Part shown: in pieces, positions 57,375 through 64,000 of the stretch
How the letters are laid out: each line of letters opens with the position of its first letter
How positions within the stretch are numbered: the stretch's first letter is position 1
Made by a program: the position numbers and the translations under genes
Assembly (NCBI RefSeq): GCF_036017065.1
Contig: NZ_JAYXHR010000001.1
Coordinates: 1,364,001 to 1,428,000 of the forward strand
Length of the DNA stretch: 64,000 nt
From: Uliginosibacterium sp036017065
GTDB taxonomy: Bacteria; Pseudomonadota; Gammaproteobacteria; Burkholderiales; Rhodocyclaceae
Reading direction: 5' to 3'
Notes under the pieces: model-generated
What the model was told of the DNA's origin: nothing
The model's input: only the letters and a program-made list of their open reading frames with translations
Database searches by the model: none

Positions 57375-59119
57375 CGACGCGCCCCCTGCCCTGCATCGCC
57401 ACGCGCGATCGCGGCGGCCGATGCGGGTGCGGCCACTTCACCCGCAAGCACCGCGAGGGTGTCGGCCGGCACCGCCTTCAACAGGTCGGTCATGAAGCGG
57501 CGATGGGTGGCATAGGCCGCGTCCAGCTTCGCGGGCTCATCCACGATGGACGACACACGCACCAGCACGCCGTCCGGGATGCGACCGGCCAGACCTTCGC
57601 GCAGGATGTGCTCACGCATGCGCCAGCCGTTGGGGGGATAGGACTCGCCGATCCGGATCCAGTAGCTGACCGCCTCGTAGCGGTCGCGATCGCGCCCGGC
57701 GAACTCCATGCCGGGAATCGTGCGCCCGCCGTCGAGCACCGGGAGGCCGACCACGGCGGGCGGCTGCACGTCGTAGCCCTGTGCGGCGTAGCAGACTTCG
57801 GGACGGTGGATCTTCACGTCCTGGCGCTGCTGGCGCGCATAGGCAATCGCCAGCATCACCTGCTGGCCGTCCGCACCGACGTAGGTACGGGTGAGGATTT
57901 CGTCGTAGAGGGCCGCCAGCGCATTGCGCACCGCAGGCCCCTCGGCCACCACCAGGTTGGCCGGCTGCAACGGGGACGCCACCATGCGCCAGTCGGGCAG
58001 GCGTGCCGGAACCGCCGCCTCCAGGCCCGGCAGGTGCGCGGTGCTGGTCAGCTCGGGAGACAGCAGGTTGGCCGCCGCCGCCCCGACGAACATCGACCCC
58101 GCCACTGCCACCGCCGGCCTGATGCACAGGCGACCGGCCCCGAGCAGGCGTGCCGCCGTGGACACCTCCGCCGTGGGCTGGCGCTCGCGCCTGGACACTT
58201 GCGGCGCGGTGCTGCGTCGCGCCCGGCGTACCGCCAGTTCGATGAGGCCATCCACCATGAAGATCAGAAGCAAGGCGGTGGCGAACAAGGTGATGCCGGC
58301 GAAACCGTGCAGGAAACCCTGGCCGGCTTCGTCGCCGAGGTAATAGGTGATCAGCGCCAGCGTGGTGACGCGGATGACGTTGGACGTGAAGGAGATAGGG
58401 ACGATCAACGCGGCCAGCAGCAGGTTGCGCCACATCGCATCGTGACGCACCAGGTTGAGGTACAGCAGGCCCAGGGCCTCCAGCGTGAAGAGCGTGTAGA
58501 GCCCGGCACAGGCGTCCGCCACCAGCAACTGGTACTGGCCGACGTGGAGCATCACGCCGCTGCGCGCCACCGGGTAGCCCAGCGCGTACAACAGCTGCTC
58601 GCTGACGGCCGACACGGCCATCTTCATGGGTGCGGTGAGCGTATCCACCACGATGGCCGGCATCGGCGTCATGAAGCAGGCGAAGAACAGGGGGAACCAC
58701 ACCGCCTGCAACGCAGCCCCGCCACGCAGCAACAGGATGCTGCCTGCTAACACCCAGATGAGCGAGCCGACCTCGAAGGTCGGGATGCCCTGCGAGCGCC
58801 CCACCACGTAGAGCAGCAGGCCGATGACCAGCAATGCAATGCCGCCCGCGCGTGCGGGGGCCGACACGTCACGCGGAAGCAGCAAGGCGTCTCGCTTTCG
58901 CCAGAGCAGCCACAGGAAGACCGCGAAGACGATCGGGCCATGCGCCTGCTCTTCCGTCGCCCAGATGCCGCGCGACAGGTCGACGAAGCTGGGGACGTAC
59001 AGCACGCCAAGGCCGAACAGGACGATCAGCCACGGTGCGAGCAGGTCCAGCTGGTCGAGGAGCGGGCGCGCGGCAGGCGACAAGGCATCAGTACTCGTTG
59101 AACACGGCACCCAGGACAC
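57371..59119 (-). CDS. xrtB: Exosortase B fused to EpsI domain
   Basis: 582-aa inner-membrane exosortase that processes PEP-CTERM proteins. About eight helices cover residues 28-295. The catalytic Cys204 (ADACAGLYTL), Arg250 (SNVIRVTT) and His271 (FLHGFAGIT) are intact. A linker follows, then residues about 330-550 form a periplasmic EpsI (DUF3485) domain with HRPEVCYAAQGY (438-449). EpsI is usually encoded separately. Placement after epsDEFG fits the XrtB type. The GTG at 59119 overlaps epsG; TTG 59083 is an alternative. Confidence 0.9.
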   Translation of the reverse strand: MSWVPCSTSTDALSPAARPLLDQLDLLAPWLIVLFGLGVLYVPSFVDLSRGIWATEEQAHGPIVFAVFLWLLWRKRDALLLPRDVSAPARAGGIALLVIGLLLYVVGRSQGIPTFEVGSLIWVLAGSILLLRGGAALQAVWFPLFFACFMTPMPAIVVDTLTAPMKMAVSAVSEQLLYALGYPVARSGVMLHVGQYQLLVADACAGLYTLFTLEALGLLYLNLVRHDAMWRNLLLAALIVPISFTSNVIRVTTLALITYYLGDEAGQGFLHGFAGITLFATALLLIFMVDGLIELAVRRARRSTAPQVSRRERQPTAEVSTAARLLGAGRLCIRPAVAVAGSMFVGAAAANLLSPELTSTAHLPGLEAAVPARLPDWRMVASPLQPANLVVAEGPAVRNALAALYDEILTRTYVGADGQQVMLAIAYARQQRQDVKIHRPEVCYAAQGYDVQPPAVVGLPVLDGGRTIPGMEFAGRDRDRYEAVSYWIRIGESYPPNGWRMREHILREGLAGRIPDGVLVRVSSIVDEPAKLDAAYATHRRFMTDLLKAVPADTLAVLAGEVAAPASAAAIARGDAGQGARR

Positions 59120-59969
59120 GCGCGCCGGACTGCCCCACGGCCTCGGTCAGGGCACGCGCCGTTCCCACGGAGGTGTGGTCCTTGCGGGCGACCAGCAATG
59201 CGGCGCGTGCGCGCGCCGCGACCAGCTCGGAGTCGGCGCCGCTGTCGGCTGCCGAGGTGTCGATGATCACCACGTCGAAGGCGCTGGCCGCGCGGGTCAG
59301 CAGCTGGACGAACTGCGGACGCGACAGCAGCTCCTGCGGATTGGGCGGAACCGTGCCGGCCGGCAGCACCGACAGGCCTCGCAGGCCGGGCACGCGCTGC
59401 ACCACCTCGTTGCCGGAGCGGCCAGCGAGGATGCCGGACAGGCCTGCCGCCTCGCCCAGCTTGAACAGGCGATGCTGGCAGGGCTGTCGCAGGTCGGCGT
59501 CGATCAGCAAGGTGCGCTCGCCCAGTTGCGAGAACACGATGGCGAGGTTGGCCGCCACGAAGCTGCGCCCCTCCCTGCGTCCGGCACTGGTGACGGCGAT
59601 GCATTTCTGCGTGGCCTCGCCATTGAGCCAGCGCAGCAGGAGCTGGCTGCGCAGCGCCCGCATGCGCTCCACGAACGGCGTGAAAGGCATGTAGGCGGCC
59701 GACAGCGTGCTGTTCAGGCTGTCGTCATCGAGCTGGAGATAGGGGTAGTCGAACTGGTTCGAGATCGCGTAGTCGATGTCGGACTTGTCGAGCAGTTTCA
59801 GCTTGAGGCCGGCCTCGCCGAAGCGCAGGCCCTTCTCTTCCTGGTAGCGCAGGATGCGCTCGGCGTCGGTGGGCGCAAGGCGGCCGGCATCGACGAGGAT
59901 GGCCCCGATCGAACGGTCGTTCTTGGAGTGGGCCGGGGCGGCCGCCAGTCCGGGTTGGTTCATGTGCAT
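59088..59969 (-). CDS. epsG: Chain-length-determinant tyrosine kinase EpsG, with MshEN-like N-terminus
   Basis: 293-aa cytosolic partner of EpsF. Residues 20-72 hold two 24-residue repeats separated by five residues, the MshEN c-di-GMP-binding plan (IGAILVDAGRLAPTDAERIL; RFGEAGLKLKLLDKSDIDYA). The BY-kinase P-loop ATPase follows: Walker A TSAGRREGRSF (127-137), with Arg135 in place of Lys, and Walker A' TLLIDADLR (153-161). No C-terminal tyrosine cluster is present beyond the last residue. It would time polymer length by cycling with EpsF. Confidence 0.88.
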   Translation of the reverse strand: MHMNQPGLAAAPAHSKNDRSIGAILVDAGRLAPTDAERILRYQEEKGLRFGEAGLKLKLLDKSDIDYAISNQFDYPYLQLDDDSLNSTLSAAYMPFTPFVERMRALRSQLLLRWLNGEATQKCIAVTSAGRREGRSFVAANLAIVFSQLGERTLLIDADLRQPCQHRLFKLGEAAGLSGILAGRSGNEVVQRVPGLRGLSVLPAGTVPPNPQELLSRPQFVQLLTRAASAFDVVIIDTSAADSGADSELVAARARAALLVARKDHTSVGTARALTEAVGQSGARVLGAVFNEY

Positions 59970-60015
59970 GGGACACCTGCCTCGCTATGCCAGAAATTCG
60001 GTGGTTGCGTCGTTC

Positions 60016-61401
60016 TCAGGTCAGCGCGGGTCGCCAGCCTGCACGCCGGCGCGGTACCGGCGCTGCTTGCAATACGGTCAGCACCGGCACGCCGATCGCG
60101 GAGATCAGGTCCTCCGTCGACCGCACGCGACGGTTGCGCAGCTCCAGCACCAGCGCCATCGCGATGCCGATCAGCAGGCCGATGATGCCGCCCATGCCGG
60201 TGCTCGCCACGACATTGGGGGCCGCCGGGAAGGTGGGCGGTTCGGCACGCGTCAGCACGACGATGTTGGTCTGCTGCGTCTGGCTTTCGAGGTTGCTCTG
60301 CGCCAGCCGTTGGGTGACGACGTCATACAGCCTCTGGGCTGCCTCGACGTCGCGCTGGAGCACGGCGATCTGGTCCTGCTTGCCGCGCAGTTGCAGCACG
60401 CGACGACGCTGCGCCTCGAGTGCGCCGCGCACCTCGGCCTCGCGGCTCTGGTTCACCCGGTTGGCCGCGCCGATGGAGCTCGCCACGCGTTGCGTCTCGG
60501 TCGCCAGGCGCGAACGCACGGCGGCGAGTTCCGCCTCGTTGCGACGACGCTCCGGGTGGTTGGCGCCGTAACGCGATGCGATCTGGTCACGCTCCGCTTC
60601 CAGGCGGGACATTTCTGCCTTGAGGCTCTGCACCAGGCTGTTGCCGACGACTTCCGGCAAGGAGTCCGGCGAAGCGCTTTCACGCTGGCGCGAGCTGGTA
60701 TCGGTGCGCTGCGCCTGCACGGCGCTCAGCTGGCTGGACAGTTCGTTGAGACGCGCATTCTCGATGTCGAGACGTTCGTCGGCAGTCGCCACGATGCCGT
60801 TCTCGCGCTGGAAGGCGGACAGGCGTTGCTGGGCTTCCTCCAGGTTGGTCTTCAGCGTGCGGGTGCGCTCGTCGAACCACACGGCGTACTGCCGGGCCGG
60901 CTCCACCTTCAGTTCGAGGTTGACGTCGATGTAGGCCTGCGCGAAGGCATTCGCCACGGCAGCCGCGAACTTCGGATCGTTGGCGGTGAATGCGATGCTG
61001 ATGACGCTGCTTTCCCGCGAGGGGCTCACGCGCAGCTTGCTCTTGAGCATCTGCACCAGCCACATGTCGATGCTGCCTTCGCTGCCGGTCGCCTTGTCCC
61101 ATTGCTCGCGGATGTCCGGAGACTGCGCGAGCTTCAGGGCCTGCACCACCTTCAGCGCCACGCGGTCGCTGTTGATGATGTCGATCTGCGTGGGGATGTA
61201 GCCCGGCAGCAACTGCGCCGACAGCGCCGTGCCGGACACCGGGTCCGCACCCTTGATGTCCACCACCACGGCGGAACTGGCGACGTAGGTCTTGGGCAGG
61301 CTCAGCGCGTACAGCGCCGCCGTCACGGTGACGATGGCGGCCACGCCGATGATCAACCATCGCCAGGCCCGCAACATTTGAATGATCTGCTGGATGCTCA
61401 T
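60016..61401 (-). CDS. epsF: Chain length determinant protein EpsF (PCP family)
   Basis: 461-aa inner-membrane co-polymerase. TM1 is WLIIGVAAIVTVTAALYALS (about 15-34), followed by the Wzz domain (KTYVASSAVVVDIKGADPVS). A long periplasmic coiled coil spans about residues 170-370. TM2 near 410-430 is Gly-rich (TGMGGIIGLLIGIAMALVLE), with a short cytosolic tail. It spans the periplasm between EpsE and the polymerase and sets chain length. It starts 17 bp after epsE. Confidence 0.93.
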   Translation of the reverse strand: MSIQQIIQMLRAWRWLIIGVAAIVTVTAALYALSLPKTYVASSAVVVDIKGADPVSGTALSAQLLPGYIPTQIDIINSDRVALKVVQALKLAQSPDIREQWDKATGSEGSIDMWLVQMLKSKLRVSPSRESSVISIAFTANDPKFAAAVANAFAQAYIDVNLELKVEPARQYAVWFDERTRTLKTNLEEAQQRLSAFQRENGIVATADERLDIENARLNELSSQLSAVQAQRTDTSSRQRESASPDSLPEVVGNSLVQSLKAEMSRLEAERDQIASRYGANHPERRRNEAELAAVRSRLATETQRVASSIGAANRVNQSREAEVRGALEAQRRRVLQLRGKQDQIAVLQRDVEAAQRLYDVVTQRLAQSNLESQTQQTNIVVLTRAEPPTFPAAPNVVASTGMGGIIGLLIGIAMALVLELRNRRVRSTEDLISAIGVPVLTVLQAAPVPRRRAGWRPALT

Positions 61402-61418
61402 GTTTCAGTCCGCTCCGC

Positions 61419-62234
61419 TCAGAACAGCGCTTCCTTGACGTAGATGACGTCGTTTGCCTGCAAGGGATCGTCGAGGGACGGCGTCAGCACCTGCACCTTG
61501 CTGCCCGCTCCGCGACGGTGGATGACGAGGCCGCGAGGCGTTCCCCGCGCAGAGATCCCGCCGCCGGTGGCCAGGCCCTGCATGACGCTCATGGCGCGCT
61601 CCAGCCGGTAGGCTCCGGCGCGCTGGACCTCGCCGTAGATGTAGAAGACGGGTGCGCGGTCGACGAAGATCACGTCGCCGCCACTGAGCACCTCGTCCGC
61701 CTCGACGCCCTGCTGGAACATCACGGGCAGGTCGATGAGCTTGGAACTGCGCTTGCCGTTGCGGGTGGTGATGAGGGTCACCACGTCCGAGCCGGTGGTC
61801 GCCACGCCGCCGGCGTTTGCCAGCATGTCCGACACACGGGTGCTGGCCTTCTCGATCGGATAGCGGCCCGGCCGGTTGACCTGCCCCAGCACCGCGATCT
61901 GGTTGCCGCGCATGGATACCGGCAGGATGGTCACCTGCGGCTGCAGGACAAGATTGCCTTCGCGCAGGAGCTTGCCGATATGCGCCTCGGCTTCCTGCAC
62001 CGACAGGCCTCCGACTTGCACTGCGCCGAGCAAGGGGAAACTGATGACGCCCGTCTCGGAGACGCGGGCCTCGGTCGTCAGGTCCGGGTTGCGGAACACG
62101 GTAATGCGTACGACGTCGCTGGCACTCAGGCGGTATTCGTCCGTGGCGGCGACGTCAGCCGCCTTCGCCGGCAGCATCAGGCCGCTGCACAGCAGGCAGA
62201 GCGTCAGGATCACACGCGACAGCGTCTGGGTCAT
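61419..62234 (-). CDS. epsE: Polysaccharide export protein EpsE (Wza-like, SLBB domains)
   Basis: 271-aa outer-membrane export protein. A signal peptide (LSRVILTLCLLCSGLMLPAK, A) precedes the poly_export domain YRLSASDVVRITVFRNPDLT and GVISFPLLGAVQVGGLSVQE. Two SLBB-like domains follow (IAVLGQVNRPGRYPIEKAST; FYIYGEVQRAGAYRLERAMS). The lipobox is poor (Leu before Cys), so lipidation is uncertain. It forms the exit pore for the polysaccharide. Confidence 0.93.
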   Translation of the reverse strand: MTQTLSRVILTLCLLCSGLMLPAKAADVAATDEYRLSASDVVRITVFRNPDLTTEARVSETGVISFPLLGAVQVGGLSVQEAEAHIGKLLREGNLVLQPQVTILPVSMRGNQIAVLGQVNRPGRYPIEKASTRVSDMLANAGGVATTGSDVVTLITTRNGKRSSKLIDLPVMFQQGVEADEVLSGGDVIFVDRAPVFYIYGEVQRAGAYRLERAMSVMQGLATGGGISARGTPRGLVIHRRGAGSKVQVLTPSLDDPLQANDVIYVKEALF

Positions 62235-62340
62235 GGATCTTCGTCCTCTCTCGTTGTCTCTTGTCTGTTATTCGTTCCAGCGACGGGCGCCTTCAATCAA
62301 GCACCCGTCACCGCTGGCGTCTCGACGCCTTTGTTCCACT

Positions 62341-62376
62341 GCCACTACTGCCACTACCGCCACTACTGCCACCACA
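62341..62376. repeat. 9-bp tandem repeat (4 units) upstream of epsE
   Basis: GCCACTACT, GCCACTACC, GCCACTACT, GCCACCACA, then a decayed GGCACTGCC. On the minus strand each unit reads about TGGCAGTAG. It occupies the epsD-epsE gap, about 107-142 bp before the epsE start. Confidence 0.75.
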
Positions 62377-62402
62377 GGCACTGCCAACGCAGTTGCCACT
62401 TT

Positions 62403-63320
62403 TCAACGCAAACCGAGCGCCGCCTTTTCCACCGCGACAGGCGCCGTCACATCGCTTGGCGTCGCGGGCCGCAGGCTCGGCGCTGTCCTGGCGAACTCGC
62501 CCACGTATTCGATCCTGGCCTGCTCACGCAGGCGCTTCAGCTCCGCTTCCGTCGTCTCGAGCTTCGCGCGGTTGACGAGGAACTGCTGGATGTAGGCAGC
62601 CGCCGAATCGAAAGGAAGTGGCTGCTTGTAGCTCGCATTCATGCTCACCACGGTGGCGCCCTGCCCCACCGGCATGACCATGAGTTCGCCGTCCTTCATC
62701 GCGACGAAACGCGGCAAGGCCTCCATCGGGATCTGCTCGGCCGGCCGTACGTTGCTGGCGGCCGTGAAGGCAAACCGCTCGGCCCGCAACCAGCTGGCGA
62801 CTTCGCCGAGATCCCGGGCATGCGCGACCTTCTGCTCCAGCGCCGCGAAATTGCCATCCAGCTGGGGCACGAGCAGTTCGCTGAAGTTGAACACCCTGCG
62901 GCGCTCGAACAGGTCGGGGTGGCTCTCGTAGTACTCGCGGACGGTGGCGGTGTCGGGTCTGGCGACCTGGCCCGTGATGCGCTCGGCATACGCGCGCACC
63001 AGCACCTCGCGACGGGCGGCCTCCAGGGCCTGCAGCACGCGCGGGTCGCGATCCAGTTTCTTTTCTACCGCCTGCGCCAGCAGCAGTTCCTGGTCGATGA
63101 GGCGATCGAGCGCGCCGGAGAGCGCGACCTTCTTCTGTTCCGGTCCCATGGCCGGTGCCCGGGACAGGACGTGGTTGAGTTGATGAACGGAGATTTCGCG
63201 GGAATCGACCTTGGCTGCCACCTGCGACGCGGGAACCGCATCGGCTCCCTGCTTTCCGCAGGCAACAAGGGAGGCTGCCAGCGCTACGAGCGCCAGGCAC
63301 TTGGGTACATCAGGGGACAT
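62403..63320 (-). CDS. epsD: EpsD family peptidyl-prolyl cis-trans isomerase (lipoprotein)
   Basis: 305-aa exported foldase of the exopolysaccharide system. A lipoprotein signal (CLALVALAASLVACGKQG) places the acylated Cys near residue 22. The SurA/PrsA-like N-domain follows (VHQLNHVLSRAP, RLIDQELLLAQAVEKKLDRD, VREYYESHPDLFERRRVFNF). The PPIase (rotamase) part is degenerate. EpsD proteins precede epsE-F-G in XrtB loci and probably fold outer-membrane or secreted partners. ATG at 63320. Confidence 0.9.
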   Translation of the reverse strand: MSPDVPKCLALVALAASLVACGKQGADAVPASQVAAKVDSREISVHQLNHVLSRAPAMGPEQKKVALSGALDRLIDQELLLAQAVEKKLDRDPRVLQALEAARREVLVRAYAERITGQVARPDTATVREYYESHPDLFERRRVFNFSELLVPQLDGNFAALEQKVAHARDLGEVASWLRAERFAFTAASNVRPAEQIPMEALPRFVAMKDGELMVMPVGQGATVVSMNASYKQPLPFDSAAAYIQQFLVNRAKLETTEAELKRLREQARIEYVGEFARTAPSLRPATPSDVTAPVAVEKAALGLR

Positions 63321-63418
63321 GACGGCTTCTCCACGGCACCGAACCGCCGCACACGGGCACAAGTGCGCTGCACCTGCGCCCGCAAAAAGCTATGCAGGCA
63401 GCTCGGGCCTAGAAAGGA

Positions 63419-63910
63419 TCACGAGAGACGGCGCCTGACCACCAGACCGATCATGCCCAGCCCAGCCAGGAACATGAGGTAGGTCTCGGCCTCTGGCACC
63501 GCCGCGGCGATGGTCGAAGTGAAGTTGGTGCCGCCAAGCGAGAAGCCCTGCAGCGAGTAGTAGTAGGAGCCCGGGGCCAACGAGGCAAAGGAGTAGCTGT
63601 TGCCGGCCGTGTCCTGGCTGAACAGGTAGCCGCCACGCATCACGTCTGCGGCGCCGTCACCGAACACGCCCGAGAACAGGCTCACGATGCCCAGCCCCAG
63701 GAAGTTGCTGTAGGCCGTGGACACGATGTCGGACGAGGACAGCAGCTCGAAGGAGTAGATCTCCGACATCAGCCCGCCGTCCAGTGAGGCAGATTCAAAC
63801 GAGTTGTGCTGCCCCCAACTCACGGCCTGTGCATTGAGACTGGCGCCTGCGGTGAGGCCGACCGCAACCAGAACCGCAAAGAACCTGTTCGCGAATTTCT
63901 TGGTAATCAT
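63419..63910 (-). CDS. PEP-CTERM sorting-domain protein at the head of the eps locus
   Basis: 163-aa secreted protein. Signal peptide (NRFFAVLVAVGLTAGASLNA, QA), then an aromatic/Ser-rich domain (VSWGQHNSFESASLDGG, YYYSLQGFSLGGTNFTS). The C-terminus is VPEAETYLMFLAGLGMIGLV then VRRR: PEP-like motif, helix, basic tail. The ExET variant resembles signals common with XrtB. ATG at 63910 follows CAGGAG. A sigma-54-like promoter lies 66 bp upstream. Likely substrate of the exosortase encoded in the same locus. Confidence 0.88.
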   Translation of the reverse strand: MITKKFANRFFAVLVAVGLTAGASLNAQAVSWGQHNSFESASLDGGLMSEIYSFELLSSSDIVSTAYSNFLGLGIVSLFSGVFGDGAADVMRGGYLFSQDTAGNSYSFASLAPGSYYYSLQGFSLGGTNFTSTIAAAVPEAETYLMFLAGLGMIGLVVRRRLS

Positions 63911-63975
63911 GGCAGTACTCCTGAACTCTTTGTTATTAAGGGGGAGGCGCGATTCAAATCGCTGCTCGATTTTGT

Positions 63976-63989
63976 GCAAGAAACATGCC
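63976..63989 (-). promoter_or_regulatory. Sigma-54-like promoter (-24/-12)
   Basis: On the minus strand CGGCATGTTTCTTGCA has GG and GC separated by 10 bp and differs from TGGCACG-N4-TTGCW at two positions. It would give a leader of about 55 nt. PEP-CTERM/exosortase systems are known to be controlled by the PrsK/PrsR pair acting with RpoN. Confidence 0.6.
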
Positions 63990-64000
63990 GAAGCACTATC

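Noticed and set aside
59571..59595. EpsG Walker A Arg135 as an inactivating mutation
   Set aside because: From memory, EpsG-family proteins commonly have GEGRS rather than GxGKS here, so Arg is probably normal for the family.
62341..62385. Short tandem repeats as a CRISPR array
   Set aside because: Units are 9 bp with no spacers, and no cas genes are present; the other tandem repeats fail for the same reason.

Overview
This window looks like chromosomal DNA of a high-GC betaproteobacterium. The Rhodocyclales or a Methyloversatilis-like methylotroph is my best guess, inferred from three things: an exosortase B (XrtB)/PEP-CTERM exopolysaccharide locus of the methanolan type, the etfBA-acyl-CoA dehydrogenase cassette, and typical betaproteobacterial intergenic repeats. 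I found no rRNA, CRISPR array, transposase or prophage gene. One tRNA, the initiator tRNA-fMet, is present.

Left third (1-25.4 kb) is mostly metabolic. It opens with two permeases of a polar amino acid ABC transporter whose other subunits are absent or off the edge. Next come a small hypothetical protein, a VOC protein, a Tat-exported vanadium-haloperoxidase-like enzyme, and an AprA/AprB-like flavoprotein-ferredoxin pair. A 0.78 kb repeat-rich non-coding stretch follows. After it are a P-loop kinase with an SMR transporter, a Nu-class GST, a MarR regulator divergent from a siderophore-interacting reductase with two palindromic operators between them, GNAT plus dienelactone hydrolase, tRNA-fMet, the beta-oxidation electron-transfer operon (etfBA, a 105-aa protein, acyl-CoA dehydrogenase), fpr with a divergent TetR gene, an AI-2E transporter, a patatin lipase, a flippase-like/GT2/GcvR operon and a gamma carbonic anhydrase.

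Middle (25.4-38.6 kb) is a purine-ring catabolism locus. PuuD oxidises urate, UraH hydrolyses 5-hydroxyisourate, UraD decarboxylates OHCU and PuuE opens allantoin. The locus also holds a GntR regulator, an Asp/Glu-racemase-family protein and a PotABCD-like ABC importer. A tandem array of four paralogous PEP-CTERM proteins sits between the importer and uraD.

Right third (38.9-64 kb) is a large exopolysaccharide locus, nearly all on the minus strand. Read in transcription order it begins with a PEP-CTERM protein, then epsD, epsE, epsF, epsG and an exosortase fused to an EpsI domain. Glycosyltransferases, an O-antigen-ligase-like polymerase, acyltransferases, a secreted protein of unknown function, a Wzx-type flippase, a pyruvyltransferase and a WecG-STAS fusion follow. 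An EpsL-like beta-barrel and an SGNH acyltransferase lie at its far end. The likely job is to make, decorate and export a polysaccharide while XrtB processes PEP-CTERM surface proteins, including those encoded here. Most striking are the MshEN-like N-terminus of EpsG, the WecG-STAS fusion, the four-gene PEP-CTERM array, a sigma-54-like promoter on the PEP-CTERM gene at the right edge, and two enzymes that lack a family catalytic residue.
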